A DNA stretch of 64,000 bases from Phoronis australis (GCA_002633005.1 NMRA01000409.1:127983-191982); one strand, 5' to 3'; counted from the first letter of the stretch, positions 1-12,264 are shown. Notes: generated by a model from the sequence alone, not told the origin. Numbers and translations: made by a program.

Positions 1-1154
1 GGATTGCCAACGTTGACCCATAGGTACCAATTACGCAAATCCAAGGCATTATATTATAATTAAATCCTTCAATCTCACCTACAATTCACTTCAATGACCG
101 TTATTTTGCTATTACAGGCTAGATCAGCTCCCAAGATACTCGCATAACACTCGCCTTTCTTGTGAGATCTAATTGTTTTTCTCGCAAGAAACATGCCGTC
201 TGCAGCTAACAGATAGATTGTGTGCGTACCTTATCACATGAACGCACTTTTGTTGATGAACCGGTTATCGTTCCATTGAACAAATCTCTTGTGAGAACAG
301 ACTGATCTCACAAAATCACGCCAGTGAAAGTCAGGTGTTTCGAGAGTATGCTCGTGAGCTTACTAGTGTATCCAAACAAAATGGCCGCCCATGAAGTGAG
401 GTAGAAATGTTGAATCAAGGGGTCGCATTCCTAAATTTTGGAACAGAATTCACTGATGCCATAAGCAAAGATTCTTCGCTGCAAGTGCAAGCTAATTTCA
501 TGGAGTCTACGGTGCTCCCTGCACTCAATCTATCCAGGTGTCAAAAATCGACCTTTATTTATCAACACCCTCTGGTGATTATCGAATCGTCTATTCTAAA
601 GCTGCGTGTTACTTGTGATGTAACACAAGGCAGTCCTCCAGTTTCCTCAAAAGTGTGTTTCAGTTTTTATGTTTTGTTTCTACATGTACTAGTGACTGCC
701 CGACACGACAAGCGTTATTTTCATATAACAATCTACTAGGGTTAATTGCTTCGTGAACTACATATTCAAGTATCTATGTAAATCGATTGATTTATAGACG
801 CTTTTTTATAATTTGAAGTTAAACTATTGCGAAATCGATGATGCTGAAGTTTCGGGAAAGTCTTTCTTGAAATCCTGCGCTATCCACAGGAAGTTTTTGT
901 TGAAGTTCCGAGGTCAAGAAGCAGGAGCGTGTTCCACGAGGAACTTGCGGTTAGAAATCATCCCCTAATTTAAAATTAGAGTCTAGTCGACCATTCACGT
1001 GTTTGCGAGTAAGATCCCGAACGCAGTACTCGCGAAACACTCAAGACGAATATATTTCCAAGACATTTCATCTGATAGGAGGACTTAAGTTTATGGATGC
1101 GCTGTCAGAACTGCGAACACTACATGCAAGAAACTCTCAAGTTTTCACGAAATA
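1..1154. other. no gene recognised
   Basis: Ordinary AT-rich sequence. The open frame at 407-739 has no recognisable domain, no convincing splice signals and composition like its surroundings, so I treat it as chance. No repeat or RNA structure stands out. Confidence 0.5.
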
Positions 1155-1432
1155 CATGCGCGCACCCAGGGGGCTCGTGGGGCTCCAAGGAGCCCCCCCC
1201 CCTCCCAAGTGGCGAAGTGAGCAAAAAAAGGTCCGCCCCCGAGAGACAAAAATTCTGAGAAAATGGGACAAAAATCCACTTAATAAGCGCAAACGCGCAG
1301 TTCACAGAGGTGGTCCTGGTTATTTTCTTTTTTATTTTTTTATTTTTTTAGTCCGCCGGCTCTCTTTTGTTGGCAAATGGTCCACAACGTCGGTAATTCG
1401 AGTCCCTCCATATCGAAAGCTGGGTGTGCCCA
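1155..1432. repeat. MITE, family A, copy 1
   Basis: A 278-bp element with near-perfect terminal inverted repeats: the left end reads catgcgcgcacccag and the right end is the reverse complement of a variant, gctgggtgtgcccattg. The second copy at 46353-46628 has the same overall length and the same internal landmarks (GC-rich ggggctc/gagccccc arms, then a 'ggtccgcc' block and an 'acaaaaattc' block). It has no coding capacity, so it is non-autonomous. No clean target duplication is visible around this copy. Confidence 0.75.
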
Positions 1433-1560
1433 TTGGGATGGATATATAAAACAATTAGACTTTCACACTAGCTAGGCTACGCCACCACGGCGTACTGAAA
1501 GCAAACAAATTGACCTCTGCGAAAGCCAATAATCTATAATTTTGAGCTGTGGCCTAGGTN

Positions 1561-1605
1561 CCCCCCCCCCCCCATCGAAGGCTGGGTGCCGTATGAAATA
1601 TCGCT
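1561..1605. repeat. solo right end of MITE family A beside an ambiguous base
   Basis: A run of 13 C follows the N at 1560, then aggctgggtgccgtatg, which matches the right terminus of the family A copy at 46353-46628. That copy also has a poly-C run shortly before its terminus. The N is therefore probably a sequencing problem in the C run rather than a large gap. Confidence 0.5.
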
Positions 1606-2558
1606 AAGCGTTCCAAGCGAAGCAGGTTAAGAACGCATTAGCTTTTCTTGCGGTCGTTTTGCCTCAACAGACACAGCTTAATTCAAGCAGATTAAGTTAT
1701 ACTAGCACGAATCTATGCTTCGCACGGGTACCAGCTAACCAGCTAGTGTAAGGTAATCATCTTTAGCCGGGTTTATGCTACACATGGGAAGTTGTCCTGG
1801 TGATACATGCTTGAGTTAGGAAACAAAAATATGTAAAAGCTGTGCTGTTATAAGTGCTTTTGATTGCTATTATCATCCATTTTTTTTTTCTTTATTGAAT
1901 TTCATTTTTGTTGAGCGACGTTTCTTTTTCACTGTACACAAATGTGATGGTGTTAATTCCACGAGTTACATACACGCACACTTCAAATTCACATGTACTG
2001 AGATCTATTCATGAATGGACGATTCACATGTTCATCTGTAGTAAATGAAGTCCTCAATCAAATTGTCTTGGTGCTGTTCCCATCATAGTAGAGCATGGAG
2101 TCGATTGCTGTGCAAACAAAATATGACTAAGAGAAAGCTCAGTGGCATTGGCCTGAAGAATACAGCAGTTTCTGCTAACTAAAGTTCCACACTGCGTATA
2201 ACCAGGATCCTGGTATAACGTATCCAGTACCTGACCCTGTAGTGTACGCAGATATTCAGGTTATGTTCGACCGAGTTCGTGGAGGATTAGTATTCGTAGG
2301 CAGAAAAATTCAACGACCTTCACTCGATAAAATTCTTTGTTCCCTCTTTTTCTATTATGAAGATGAAGTTTCCAACCAGTAATAAAGATTTTAAATAATT
2401 ATTTACAATAAGGCAGTTCCAATCTTAAGTTGTTTTTTCATAGTGACCGCTACATGTAAAAGAGAAACGAAAAACAACGATCAAGTATAGGCCTACTTGG
2501 TAAGACATTTTGATACATCAGTGTTTTCCACGATCAGTTTTAACCTATCGCTTCAACA
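1606..2558. other. no gene recognised
   Basis: AT-rich sequence with short homopolymers. I see no open frame of note, RNA gene or repeat structure. Confidence 0.5.
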
Positions 2559-2657
2559 GGGTAGACTTCAGTAATGCTAGGACGTCGCAAAAAATCTAGC
2601 CAAAATCACGCAATATCTCACTTAATATCGCGAAGTCTTGCTTTTCAACGAAGTCCA
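2559..2657. repeat. MITE, family B, partial copy
   Basis: The sequence starting gggtagacttcagta and continuing through an 'aaaaaatctagc', 'atcacgcaatat' and 'gaagtcttgcttttc' series matches, in opposite orientation, the element at 31132-31286. The right terminal repeat present in that copy is missing or decayed here. Confidence 0.6.
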
Positions 2658-3111
2658 ACATACGGGCTTTTTGCCCACAACAAGGAATGGGTCTTTCTGA
2701 CACGTTTGGATTTTCAGTTGTGAAGAACACTGACTCGTATGTCACACCCAACAACATGAGCGTGATCAATCTTATTTGATAGCTTTAAACATTTTAACCG
2801 TTAAAGGAAAGTGCTCAGGGGGATTGTGGCATTCTGTACCATTCCAGGGAGGCAGAGGTTGACCTAGATAAACACGGTAATCACCTGACCTGATGATATG
2901 TGGGACACTCCGGACACTAGTTTACAACAGAGACCGTCTTTGACCACAATTCACCTATTTCACGAAAGCGCCATCTTCCCGCGCCATCTTTAAATACTGA
3001 TCGAAAACGAGGCACACTGATAAAACCTCGTGAATGATCATCAGCTGGCCATGCTGTACTGTGCAGTGCCTGAACGTACCAATTCCAGTAATATCTCGTC
3101 GGTATCCTTCC
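2658..3111. other. no gene recognised
   Basis: Intervening sequence with nothing I can support. It ends with the cttcc that looks like a target duplication of the adjacent transposon. Confidence 0.45.
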
Positions 3112-3580
3112 CAGGGATATACTTAGCCACTCGCCCAGTCGCCAATGCGAGTAAAAATGGTGCTGGGCGAGTAGAAGTTGGCTTGCCGGTCGCCCGGTGG
3201 CGAGCTAATTTCAGAGCGCAAAAGCACTATATATCGTTTCCCAGATGAATATGAATAATTGTCCTCCTCCTTGTGCTGTTTTTATCATGAATTTAAGGTT
3301 CAGTTTGGTCATTGTGTCTATGCTCCGACAGTAAAAAACATCGGCGCAGTGCGACCCTACCGATTCAGTACATGTCACCCGTTACGCGATTCGTCAAAAA
3401 AACACAGTGTGTGGTCGTGCACAAAGAATTTGTGGACTAGTCCGAAACGAAGAAAAGGGGAGAAAGGTGGAAGACCGGTCCATGTGCTCATAGCAAATAA
3501 AATACCATATTTCTTGGAACTGATTTCTTATTGTAATGTACAATGTCATTTTAGCCAAAATTATTTTTATAACATTCGTC

Positions 3581-4664
3581 CTAATAAGCGCCCATGCCCC
3601 TATAAGCGTCCCCACTCGTTTTCAGACTTCGCTAAAATAAGCGCCCAGTCCATGAATGTGTATATGTCAGTGCGAAAAATGTCTTACCTCACAGTTCTAA
3701 AATTGTACAGTAAATGTATTCAATTTATCAATAATATCCGACAGTTCTGAAAAATCATTGTGCGCGTAATTTCTAGTAGACCACGAGCCTCGCCGCTATG
3801 TCGGTATTTAGCCGTGGCTGTACACTTCAAACCATTCCGCAGTGCTTCAAAAAGAACGCAAAAGATTTGCTGATCTTGCGAGGAGAGTGTCACACTACAT
3901 GGTCTGGCCCTGATCAGAACAGACGCAGCGTACTCAGGTCAACGGGATTGGTATTGTATCTTTCCCGTACAGATCTTCTCCCACAACAGGAATCCAGATT
4001 GTTTTGTACACGAAAAATTATAAAAACCGCGAATCGAAACTTGGCCAAGAAGCGCGCGCTAGGGCCCACATATAACATGTGGGCCTGCTCAATGAGATAA
4101 ATATACTACATTATACAGCTCATTGGGCCTGCTACTCTGGCAAATGAACACTGATGACACGCACGCGCTCGCTCACTCGGTGCACACCAGCTGATTCACT
4201 TCAATACAAACGTCACGTGACAACAACATATGTGTTCGTCCAGATTTTTCTCGTTGCGGGGTGCGATCTAGCGCAGATTTTGACTTAATCTGCGGTTAAT
4301 CCCGACTCCGAGTCCACAGGAACTTAAGAATCTTAGGAAAGGCTATTTGGGAGGATTTCAGGTAATTTGAGTCGAAACTATTTTTACTCAAGAATTCAAG
4401 TTGTCCTATCGACGATCGCGAAGCAGCGACGCATCAGTCGGCAAGTTTTCGCCCTGGGATTTCAGCACATTTTTTTAAAAAGATCGTAATTTAACAACAG
4501 AGTTTGATAGCAATGCACCACAGTTTTGTAGCTAGTCTGTCATAGGTTACACATACGTCACAGCGCGTAAATTTGATGAATCCTAGCTTCCCATTTCACC
4601 CGTTTCGGAGACCAGGTTTTAACTGCCGTAGGCTACAAAAAGAGTCCCCCTGGGCGCTTATTAG
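3581..4664. repeat. inner inverted-repeat pair (ctaataagcgccc)
   Basis: ctaataagcgccc at 3581-3593 is mirrored by tgggcgcttattag at 4651-4664, with weaker similarity on both sides (a gcgaatacgg-type flank on the right, cattcgtc on the left). This looks like a second transposon nested within the 3112-4866 element, or an internal arm pair of the same element. Confidence 0.5.
3727..3996 (+). repeat. dispersed 270-bp repeat, copy 1
   Basis: About 95% identical by eye to the reverse complement of 52874-53138. A frame starting MSVFSRGCTLQTIPQCFKK is open in both copies, but the shared DNA extends beyond it and the frame breaks at different points, so DNA-level repetition explains the similarity. 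In copy 1 the homology begins at 3727; in copy 2 the matching position abuts the N at 53139. Confidence 0.7.
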
Positions 4665-4903
4665 AGCGAATACGGTAGCCCTAATAGATGGTGACATCAG
4701 TGCACGAAACGATGATTTTTATTTAAATTAGCAGCAAGTTTGTGGTGACTGGCGCCAACGGCCGGGTGACCGAACTTCGGGCTTGGCGAGTAGATTTTCT
4801 GGCTCCGGCACTCGCCCAGCTGGCGAGCAGGGTTTTTCAAGACTAAAAGCCTGGGTATATCCCTGACTTCCACACTTTTTCAAAAGAGGGAAAACTACTA
4901 AGG

Positions 4904-4933
4904 AATGGCTGAGGAGGGTAAAAGTCTAGTTGC
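4904..4933 (+). CDS. possible first coding exon (unidentified)
   Basis: ATG in a favourable context (aaggaATGg) opens a short frame, MAEEGKSLVA, which runs directly into gtaagt, a consensus splice donor. Acidic, Ala/Glu-rich starts of this kind are common in animal proteins. No downstream exon could be assigned, and the frame could instead read through to a stop near 4993. It sits just outside the right end of the 3112-4866 transposon. Low confidence; transcript data would decide. Confidence 0.2.
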
Positions 4934-5288
4934 CGTAAGTATTGGTATGTTTTTTGGAGATCGATTCAACATCAGACAACTTGATTTTTGGTAACGTTGA
5001 TAAGTCTTTTGACCACAACACCTTGCAGGACGATGCCGTGTTTGTCAGGGCGCCTCGTTTTCGATCAACACGACAGCAGCGCCCCGCGTTCGTGAAAGAG
5101 GTGAATTGAATTGAATTTGAACCCGAATACAAAAATGTGGTGACTGTCTACTGTTTTTGACCATAATATTCCCCAGAAGGACATGGGCCTTGGTTCGCTT
5201 TTTACAAAAAATCGACAAAAGTGGAATAACAAGTACATATGGCACTGCACAAAAGACTGGAATAAAGGGTGAGATCCTGGCAACTTAC

Positions 5289-5564
5289 CTGTAAAATAAA
5301 AGTACTTTCAACGGGAACAATAAGCGAGGAACTCGCACAGACCCGTCGTCGTGGTTTCTGGGAAGTAGGTGACCGCAGCACATGGCCTACGCGGCGGCGA
5401 ACGAGTGCGCATATAATACCGAGGCTGCCCCGAATATTGTGCACGCAACCTAGCTGTCGTAAACTGTAAACGCAGGCCGCGGATGAAAGTCCCCGATTAG
5501 TAATTTGGTTTCCAGAAAAAAGCGCGTTCGTCGGATCGACTGAGGCTACGACTCCATAAGACAA
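5289..5564 (-). CDS. possible first exon, 92 codons, unidentified
   Basis: Reading leftwards, an open frame from the ATG at 5564 (MSYGVVASVD...) runs 92 codons to ...VPVESTFILQ and ends exactly at cag|gtaagt, a perfect splice donor (exon end 5289, phase 0). The segment and the sequence just upstream of it (5570-5690 on the plus axis) are much richer in GC and CpG than the surroundings, as at an animal promoter. The protein has no domain I recognise and includes an Arg-rich stretch (RRRVGHVLRSPTSQKPRRR). It may be a non-coding 5' exon with an accidental frame. The donor plus CpG context is the main support. Confidence 0.35.
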
Positions 5565-5690
5565 AAGAAAAAATACACCTCAGAATCCGGCGCTTTTCCG
5601 TCGCGGGAACGAGTGGGAATGAGGCGCCGGGTGGAGGTGGGTGTCCGGCCCCGCGGCCGCTTTCGAGTTGTCATTTTTTGTCCTACAGAG
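5565..5690 (-). promoter_or_regulatory. GC/CpG-rich putative promoter
   Basis: A local GC-rich island (gcgccgg, ggccccgcggccgc and several other CpGs) in otherwise AT-rich DNA, immediately upstream of the candidate minus-strand first exon at 5289-5564. No TATA box is evident. Promoter status is inference from composition and position. Confidence 0.3.
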
Positions 5691-7741
5691 TCGAAGCCAA
5701 CATCCGGTTCCAAAGTTAGCGTTTTTTAGATGTCGCAGATAAACTGGATAGGCTTTATTTTACAATTGTCAGAATTTCATTTCCCAGCTGTCACAATTGA
5801 CGTCTATGAACAATCAGATCTCTATAATGCAAATGTTGTAAACCTAATATAATAGCCTGTACCTAGGACAAATAATAACAAATATGTATTTTAACACGTA
5901 GGCTAATCTGAACATGTCACATTCCCAAAAGACACTGAAACTGTTAGCAACTCTGCCGTTTTTCAACCTAAAATAAAATGCACAAGAGTCGTATCATTAG
6001 AAAGCCCTTCACAAGCCTTTGTTGTTGAATGATTATACAACAAGCAAAAGATAAATAATTTACTTCGTAAATAATGATCATTTTGTATAACAGACAGGTT
6101 TAAAAGAATATTTTTTTAATTCTAAAATCTAAGAGTTTTACCAAAATGCGAAGAATAACAGAGTGCTATAATGAAACCTTCCATGAACTAATCGGTTTAT
6201 TAATTAACTAACCGTTAGTCAACAAATTAAATTTAACTTCAATTAATTTAGAGGGCAATAGTAAGATCAATAGGAAATGAAGCAGACGGTTATACACATC
6301 ACTTAATGCATCCACGCATCATCGGGGAAACAGTTTCAACGATTCAAAAGATTGCTACCAGATAAACACTGGGATTTTAGAATCTGGATCTTTTACCGTT
6401 TCATTCATCTAAAACTAGAATGTTTAATATGTATTAACTGGAGTTTTGATACCTTTTCATACAATAACGTACTTCAGGAGCAATCCAAGATCCATTGACA
6501 TCTACCAAAGTTTGATAAACTAATTACTCCAACAACGCATCCGAACTTTTCAGATAAGGGTTTTTATATAAATATGGGCACACATTTACTGTAAGGCTTT
6601 GAAATACACGTATACTGTGTATAACTCATTACAATGGTTGCAGTGACGAAGTGACAATTAGCGATACTGATTCATGCATTGTGTGTTATGGTAAACTACA
6701 GATATTGGGTCACATTTTTTATGATTGTTATGTTAATAATGAAAGTGGACTCTGGAGAATAATAACGACATCGAAAGAGACAATGTTGCTTTGTACACAT
6801 GTTGCATAGTTGTCAAGCACTTATGTTCGACGTATGTTCCGTATGCTATAACCAAAGATTTGCGAAGACAAGCTTTGTTACTTTATCATCGTTAACGACT
6901 ACATGTACGTTGAAAGCTCTTATCCATTAATAAATTTCAAAATAATACTAGGTGTAAGAGCTTTGATAAAATAGGAATCGGAATTTATTGCATGTACTCG
7001 ACATTTTCCGTTCATCTTTGATAGGAACTAAAGCTCGAGTGAATTATGGGTAACACTGAGTGTGATCCAAGTGAGGACTTGAACTCTAGATTCATTCAAA
7101 AAGCTCCAATAAAAACTCGAGATTTCGAGTTCCAATTTATCGCTGTGAAAAACACGGACGGGGATACTGAATTGAGAGTTGCTCACGTTGAATATTACTA
7201 AAATTTATAGAAAAAAAACGTCAGATTCATTAAGTTTTGAAACACAGACGAAACATAAACTATTTCATCCGAACCCTGTTTTGAAATTATTCGCCCCTAA
7301 TAAAATACGTGCGCGCATGCGCTCAAAGAATTATCAAGTAATCGCCATTGCTTGCTTTACATCAAAGGTCACATTTTCCATATAAGCGAAATGTGCTACG
7401 TCTATATCTTGCCATACTAAATAAGGTGAACTGGTCTACCTTGTGTGGGCAGCTGATAGATCAATTTTTTTTTAATTTGAAACTAAGGAGAAAATTCTTT
7501 GACATCAGCAAAAATTCAAAATCTTTGCGAACAAACCGTAAAAAGACATGGTGAACAATTTGACTCCTATTTCACACACACAGAACTACGTTGAATAATT
7601 GATTTCATGTTCTATGCCTACTTGAATGCTTGGGACATCAAGACCTCTTATTACACAGCTATTCTCCTACTCGGGAACAGACCAAAAGACAGTTAGCTTA
7701 CATTCGCACAAATGCATAATGGAAAATATCAAAAACGATTT
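5691..7741. other. no gene recognised; AT-rich
   Basis: Long AT-rich stretch. Around 7113-7132 is actcgagatttcgagt, which resembles the centre of the foldback family C elements at 36.6 and 52.5 kb. The frames at 7179-7385 and 7348-7554 show no features of real genes. Confidence 0.5.
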
Positions 7742-7796
7742 ACATGGAGTTCGATTTTGAGCTCGATTTCGAGTACAAAGATTAGACCCTGTGCCA
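7742..7796. repeat. foldback MITE family C, right-end fragment
   Basis: The segment with ctcgatttcgagtacaaag and then attagaccctg matches the terminal arm of the full-length family C copies (36597-36999 and 52466-52873). With the family-like centre at 7113-7132 this may be one old, interrupted copy. Confidence 0.5.
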
Positions 7797-8110
7797 TGGA
7801 TGGACCTTTGAAGATGGCAATGCGAGTGAGACCTGCGTTGTTCAGCCTTGATTCTATGAATCGTCGACGCAGTATCAGATTACAACAATAGACTTCGTAC
7901 AAGACGGTCGCAGGAAGTGCTAATCACGCTTAATTAGAAATTGCTACGGTTTGTCAAACATTGATGGTGTTGGCAAGGAAACTAGGCGAACGCAAACAGT
8001 GTATTTCCTGATTCGAAAAAGACGCACAGATTGTTGACGGTTTCAGTGACATGTGTTTGGCAGAATTCTTTCTTTTCAGACTGGATACGTAATTATTCTT
8101 TCAAACACAA

Positions 8111-8159
8111 ATGCTTAGGACTGCATCTCGGCTCTCAAGTTCCAGCAGATATCGATCAA
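8111..8159 (+). CDS. possible short first exon with presequence-like start
   Basis: ATG at 8111 opens MLRTASRLSSSSRYRS, a short Arg/Ser-rich, acid-free stretch of the kind seen in mitochondrial import presequences. It reaches a moderate splice donor (tcaa|gtaatt). No following exon could be assigned, and a composition of this kind can arise by chance. Weak candidate. Confidence 0.15.
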
Positions 8160-11100
8160 GTAATTATGAAATTATCAGAAAAATACAGACCAGTGTAGCG
8201 ACTAAGAGCCAAAATATTAATGAATTGTTCACTTTCTGTTACAAGCATGAAATTTGGAGTACAGGTATTATGGTGTATTTGTATGTAGAATAAACTAAAG
8301 CAAGGTACCCATCGCTATCTCTAAGGTGACGTCCGCCATCTTGGTTTCAAAAATTCCGCATCTTTCTCACGAATTTACTTATTTGGACTCATTTTTAGTT
8401 GAATTTTACATATCTTTTCTGCAAAAAAGTGCACGAAAATTGCGTCTCTGTATAATCTCTAGACAGACATCTCTCTGCACCGTCTTTCGCCGTTTCCAAA
8501 ATGATAAAACAACATACATGTAGAAGTCGTAATGATAACACCGGAAGTTAATATGATATACAAAAAATGTAACGCTTTTATTGCTTTACCTAACAATTGA
8601 AAGCAATGTTTCGTCGACCATTGCCGATTTATTCAAACTTTTGCGGCACTTGTTGTTGTTTGTCGATTCCGGGGTAAACGACGTGGAACTTTGACCACGG
8701 CGCATGTGGTAGATGCACTTCTTCTCACAAATTTCCAGGAAAGACGAATGATAATGTCCATCAATGATTATTAAGAGGTAAATTGCTGTTCATACCAATT
8801 GTTCATATTTTTTTTAATTACTGGTTTCAGAAAGTAAATTTTTCAGCAGGAGTATCAGAGTAGGAGGGTCAAAAACAATGGCCCACCACATATTGTCTAC
8901 TTTAGAAGATGTTTAATCAGAACATAAAAAGAGAATTTGTCACACCTTTGGAGCAAAATGTTCTGTGGACTGGTCTGCGTTTAGTCAAATATCAACAAAA
9001 CTGCACGTTTTAACTCAGTAAAAACATACATCTTCTGAAAGGTGAAAGCCTGTAAACAATGATTTTTGTCTTTTTTATTAATCTGTTGTTAATTGAGTCA
9101 TCGTGTGACCATGTCTTTATAACATAATTTAACAAAAAGTAATGTACGTGGATAGCACCACTGTGGTATTAATAACTGCTACAATTACTTTGATATAAAT
9201 GTTCACTGTGAGATCTCGAAAATGTTGTTACAGTTTTCTAAAACGGCATTTTGTTTTTGTTCTGTGCAACTGTAAACTTTGTTTATTTCAGAAATATTTT
9301 AACAGCGTTTTGGAGAACAGTGAATAAACCCTAACATCTGAAAGTTTCACGAGAACTTACATGTAATCAGATGTTTCTAAGATATGGCTTTCCAAAGTTG
9401 GCCAGGTTTGGCCATTTTTCTCCTGTCTACATAACCTTTAAGAGCATGCAACATACTGAACACGTGTTGAATTTTCCTTGATTATGAACAGTTATAGCTG
9501 AGCATTGTTTCAGCATTAGCTTGGGTATCAGCCAAAGTGTGGAAAGTGCAAATGCGCGTTCACTTTATCTAACAGTACCACATGAGCACTGTAAAAGTAC
9601 ACAGAAATAGGCGTTTTTCCCGATAGTGATAACGTTTATGACATACAATGCCAACAGTTTATATTAATGAGCGAAGTCTTGTCAGTTTTTTATGGGCGAA
9701 AGTAGACAACGTTCTGAATTGCTCAAGAAAATCACAACATGTTTTCATGCAAGGTAGCACGACGACAACCGACCTGAGGACAACAAAAAGTTGGACTGGC
9801 TTAGAATCCGCTGACATCGGAAACGGAAGAATGAAATTATGGTGAACTTGTACATCACTGTTTGCACTACTCCACTGAGATAGATATTAAATGTGGACAC
9901 ATGCAAGCGGGTGGTTGAGAACCTGAATATACATGTAGTACACAAGCGATTTCCAGTTGTCCCAAGAATATCGAGATGATGATTATTGGAAACTTATCGT
10001 TTATAAAGAGGGGTTGTTCTTGCAACAATCACTGAGCAGGTCAAGCTATCGGACGCGAGACTGTGTGGTGCCATCGTTCATACCATGTCCTACCACGTGG
10101 TTAAGAAATTCCAGGCCCTTAAATGCACTGACAGCCGTAACCAACAATTCGTGACTGTTTCAGTAAAGCACTAGTTTGATTCTAAAGCTACTGTGTTGTA
10201 CCATAATTCACACTATTACGCTTTCCTTCTAAACAAATGCTTTGGGTAGGCAACACGAGCCCGAGTTGAGAAGCCGAAATACCATGTTTGTCATGCTCTG
10301 CCAAGAATGCCATTGAAGCCCATGTTCGCAGATAATGACCTGCAGAAGCCCGTTCTTTGTGCATTAAGATTTTAAGTAAGCGCTTCTATAGTAACAAGAT
10401 GGATTGAATAGACAGAGAGGAGAATGTTTCTGGTCCTACTTGACTGCATGCACGCATTTCTAAGGACAGGACCATCACAAGTGCAAATTCTGGATTTTGA
10501 ATCGCCGGTTGGGTAAAAAAGTATTGATAATGACTAAGATTGCTAATTTGATTTACTGGCCGCGCTCGGCTTAATGGGTTCGCTAGATTTGTCCCATCAA
10601 TCAAAGTTTGGGAGCGTATTTCGATATCCAAAGAAAGGTATCTCATTCGGTTACGTGTGACGTCATGAATATTAATTAAAGCTATGATTGGCCAGTAATA
10701 AAACGTGAGATTTAGTCCATTTTGATTGGATCGAGTACATATAATGCCAGTAGTTAATCGCACATTTACCCTATGAACTTGTAACCTGCTTGTAATCTTT
10801 CAGTAGTTTATGGTAAAATAGTTAGCATTGCTAACGAAAATTTTTGGAAAAATCTTTAAGGCGTTCATATTTCCATGTATGTGTATTTTAATGCAGATTG
10901 AAAGCAGCTACTTAAACAAATAGTCCTTAGTTACCATCCAGATAGCGAAAATAACGTAGCCTTATTTTATGAAACATGCAACAATATGATATAAAATAAA
11001 AGGTAAGCAAGCATTTTTACAACTCGATTTTTGTCAAGATCTTTTAAAAAATCAAATGAAGACTTTAGGTCTTCGCTGGACCGGCAATCTAAAGCTCAAC

Positions 11101-11357
11101 GTCAGCTTACATGTACGTCAAGAAACATTAAAAAGTGATCCTCGTGAACTAGTATGAGAGTGTCTCACACCTGGATTTCTAAGAACGTTGTAAAACCTGA
11201 AAATGGTCGGAGAAATGACCGACCGAAACGTTGTGTCAATGTTACTAGTCTAGTAGAGCATGGCGTCAGTAGACCAATAGATTTTAGAAACAACGTTAAC
11301 AATCTTGAGAAAGTGACTGGTGTTGTTTCCAACACCACAAGGGTTCTACTAAAACGA
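8160..11357. other. no gene recognised; part of an old dispersed repeat
   Basis: No supportable gene. The minus-strand frame at 10386-10763 (125 codons) has no domain, signal or splice support. The portion 9300-9420 is similar to 21145-21265 and is listed separately. Confidence 0.45.
9300..9420 (+). repeat. ancient dispersed repeat, copy 1
   Basis: Shares an ordered series of words with 21145-21265: aacagcg-ttttggagaa, atc-gat-aggc/atg, aagatatg then ttccaaagtt, and a 'ggacatttttcc'-like end. Divergence is high, so this is an old repeat or an old duplication. It has no coding potential. Confidence 0.4.
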
Positions 11358-12264
11358 TAATCAACGATCAGTGAACTTGAAGTCCAAATAGGGAGAGGTG
11401 ATATCCTTTATCGTTCACTCTACTGAGGAGCACGTACGAATGAAGTAATTCTAGAAGGCCATAGAATAAGGTGGTAGAAATTAAGGTAGAAATATGTGTT
11501 AAAGAATTCCACTTTGGGGAAGGCACAACAGTACACTTAATAGTATAGAACGCAAAAGCCTCCTACTGGGATATCGATCAACGCTAAGGAAGGTTGGAAA
11601 TTTGGAAATGCCTATGGGCCACAAACCAATTGGTGAAGGCAAGATCTCTATCACAAAGATCGTCTTTTTAAGTTCACCAACACTGAGTAACCAATAGCGT
11701 TATCGATTTTATGCCCGTCACATTTTTTCCTTGAACACCTTCAACATATTAATTCCCTTTCACCCGGTCAGGTTAAGATTGAACACAAAATTAATGCTAT
11801 TGGTGCAATAACCTCTGAAGGATCTAGGATTTTACAAGGAACCCCCACTCACAATGTTCAAGGGGAAATACCCCTGAAAGCGGTACGGCATGTCCTTATA
11901 CAGGCTGGGAGGCTTCTTCGACTTTAGATAGCACATTTTCCACAGTTAAAAGTGCACAACTCGAGCCAAAATATTGTACTTTGTTCGTTTTAAAGGGGTT
12001 GCCTTTCGAAGGTGTTTCAATAAATACCTGCTAATGTACGAAAAAATTTTCAAGTCTTTGATATAAAATTTGTGATTTCTAAAAATAAAAAATTCCTCAA
12101 ACTTACGTGTGACGAACAGAGCAAGTCATCTTCTAATTCATTGCGTTTGTAGAACAATGAGGCGCTATCCTCAGTGTGTTTCAACATGGCTTCACCTCCA
12201 AATAATTACCCATAAGCCGAGTGTGTCGTAAATGTGAGCCAGTGTGGCCATATTTTTGTACTAA
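11358..12264 (+). repeat. tandem duplication, copy 1 (907 bp)
   Basis: Begins taatcaacgatcagtgaac and ends tttttgtactaa. Copy 2 starts with the same first bases straight after the single N at 12265. The copies differ by scattered substitutions, a 5-bp indel and a 489-bp insertion in copy 2. Lengths reconcile exactly: 907 + 489 + 3 (duplicated tta) - 5 = 1394. Two heterozygous haplotypes placed end to end explain this better than a real tandem duplication. Confidence 0.85.

Larger units (their letters stand above)
3112..4866. mobile_element. nested inverted-repeat DNA transposon, non-autonomous
   Basis: The left end is cagggatatacttagccact and the right end is its inverted counterpart, ending gtatatccctga. 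Both ends carry repeated 'ctcgccca' and 'ggcgag' blocks over roughly 100 bp. The element is flanked by cttcc on both sides (3107-3111 and 4867-4871), a possible 5-bp target duplication. Two other repeats lie inside: an inverted pair built on ctaataagcgccca, and a block shared with 52.9-53.1 kb. The open frame at 3259-3750 has no transposase signature and seems to be chance, so the element is probably non-autonomous. Superfamily cannot be named from the ends alone. Confidence 0.65.

Noticed and set aside
1003-1449. 148-codon frame on the plus strand
   Set aside because: Runs straight through the family A MITE with poly-C/poly-T stretches; no protein signature and no ATG start (GTG).
3259-3750. 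163-codon plus-strand open frame
   Set aside because: Lies inside nested inverted-repeat transposon sequence, includes the non-coding ataagcgccc arm and has no domain. Its length shows how long chance frames can be here.
10386-10763. 125-codon minus-strand frame
   Set aside because: No splice signals, domain or composition bias beyond background.
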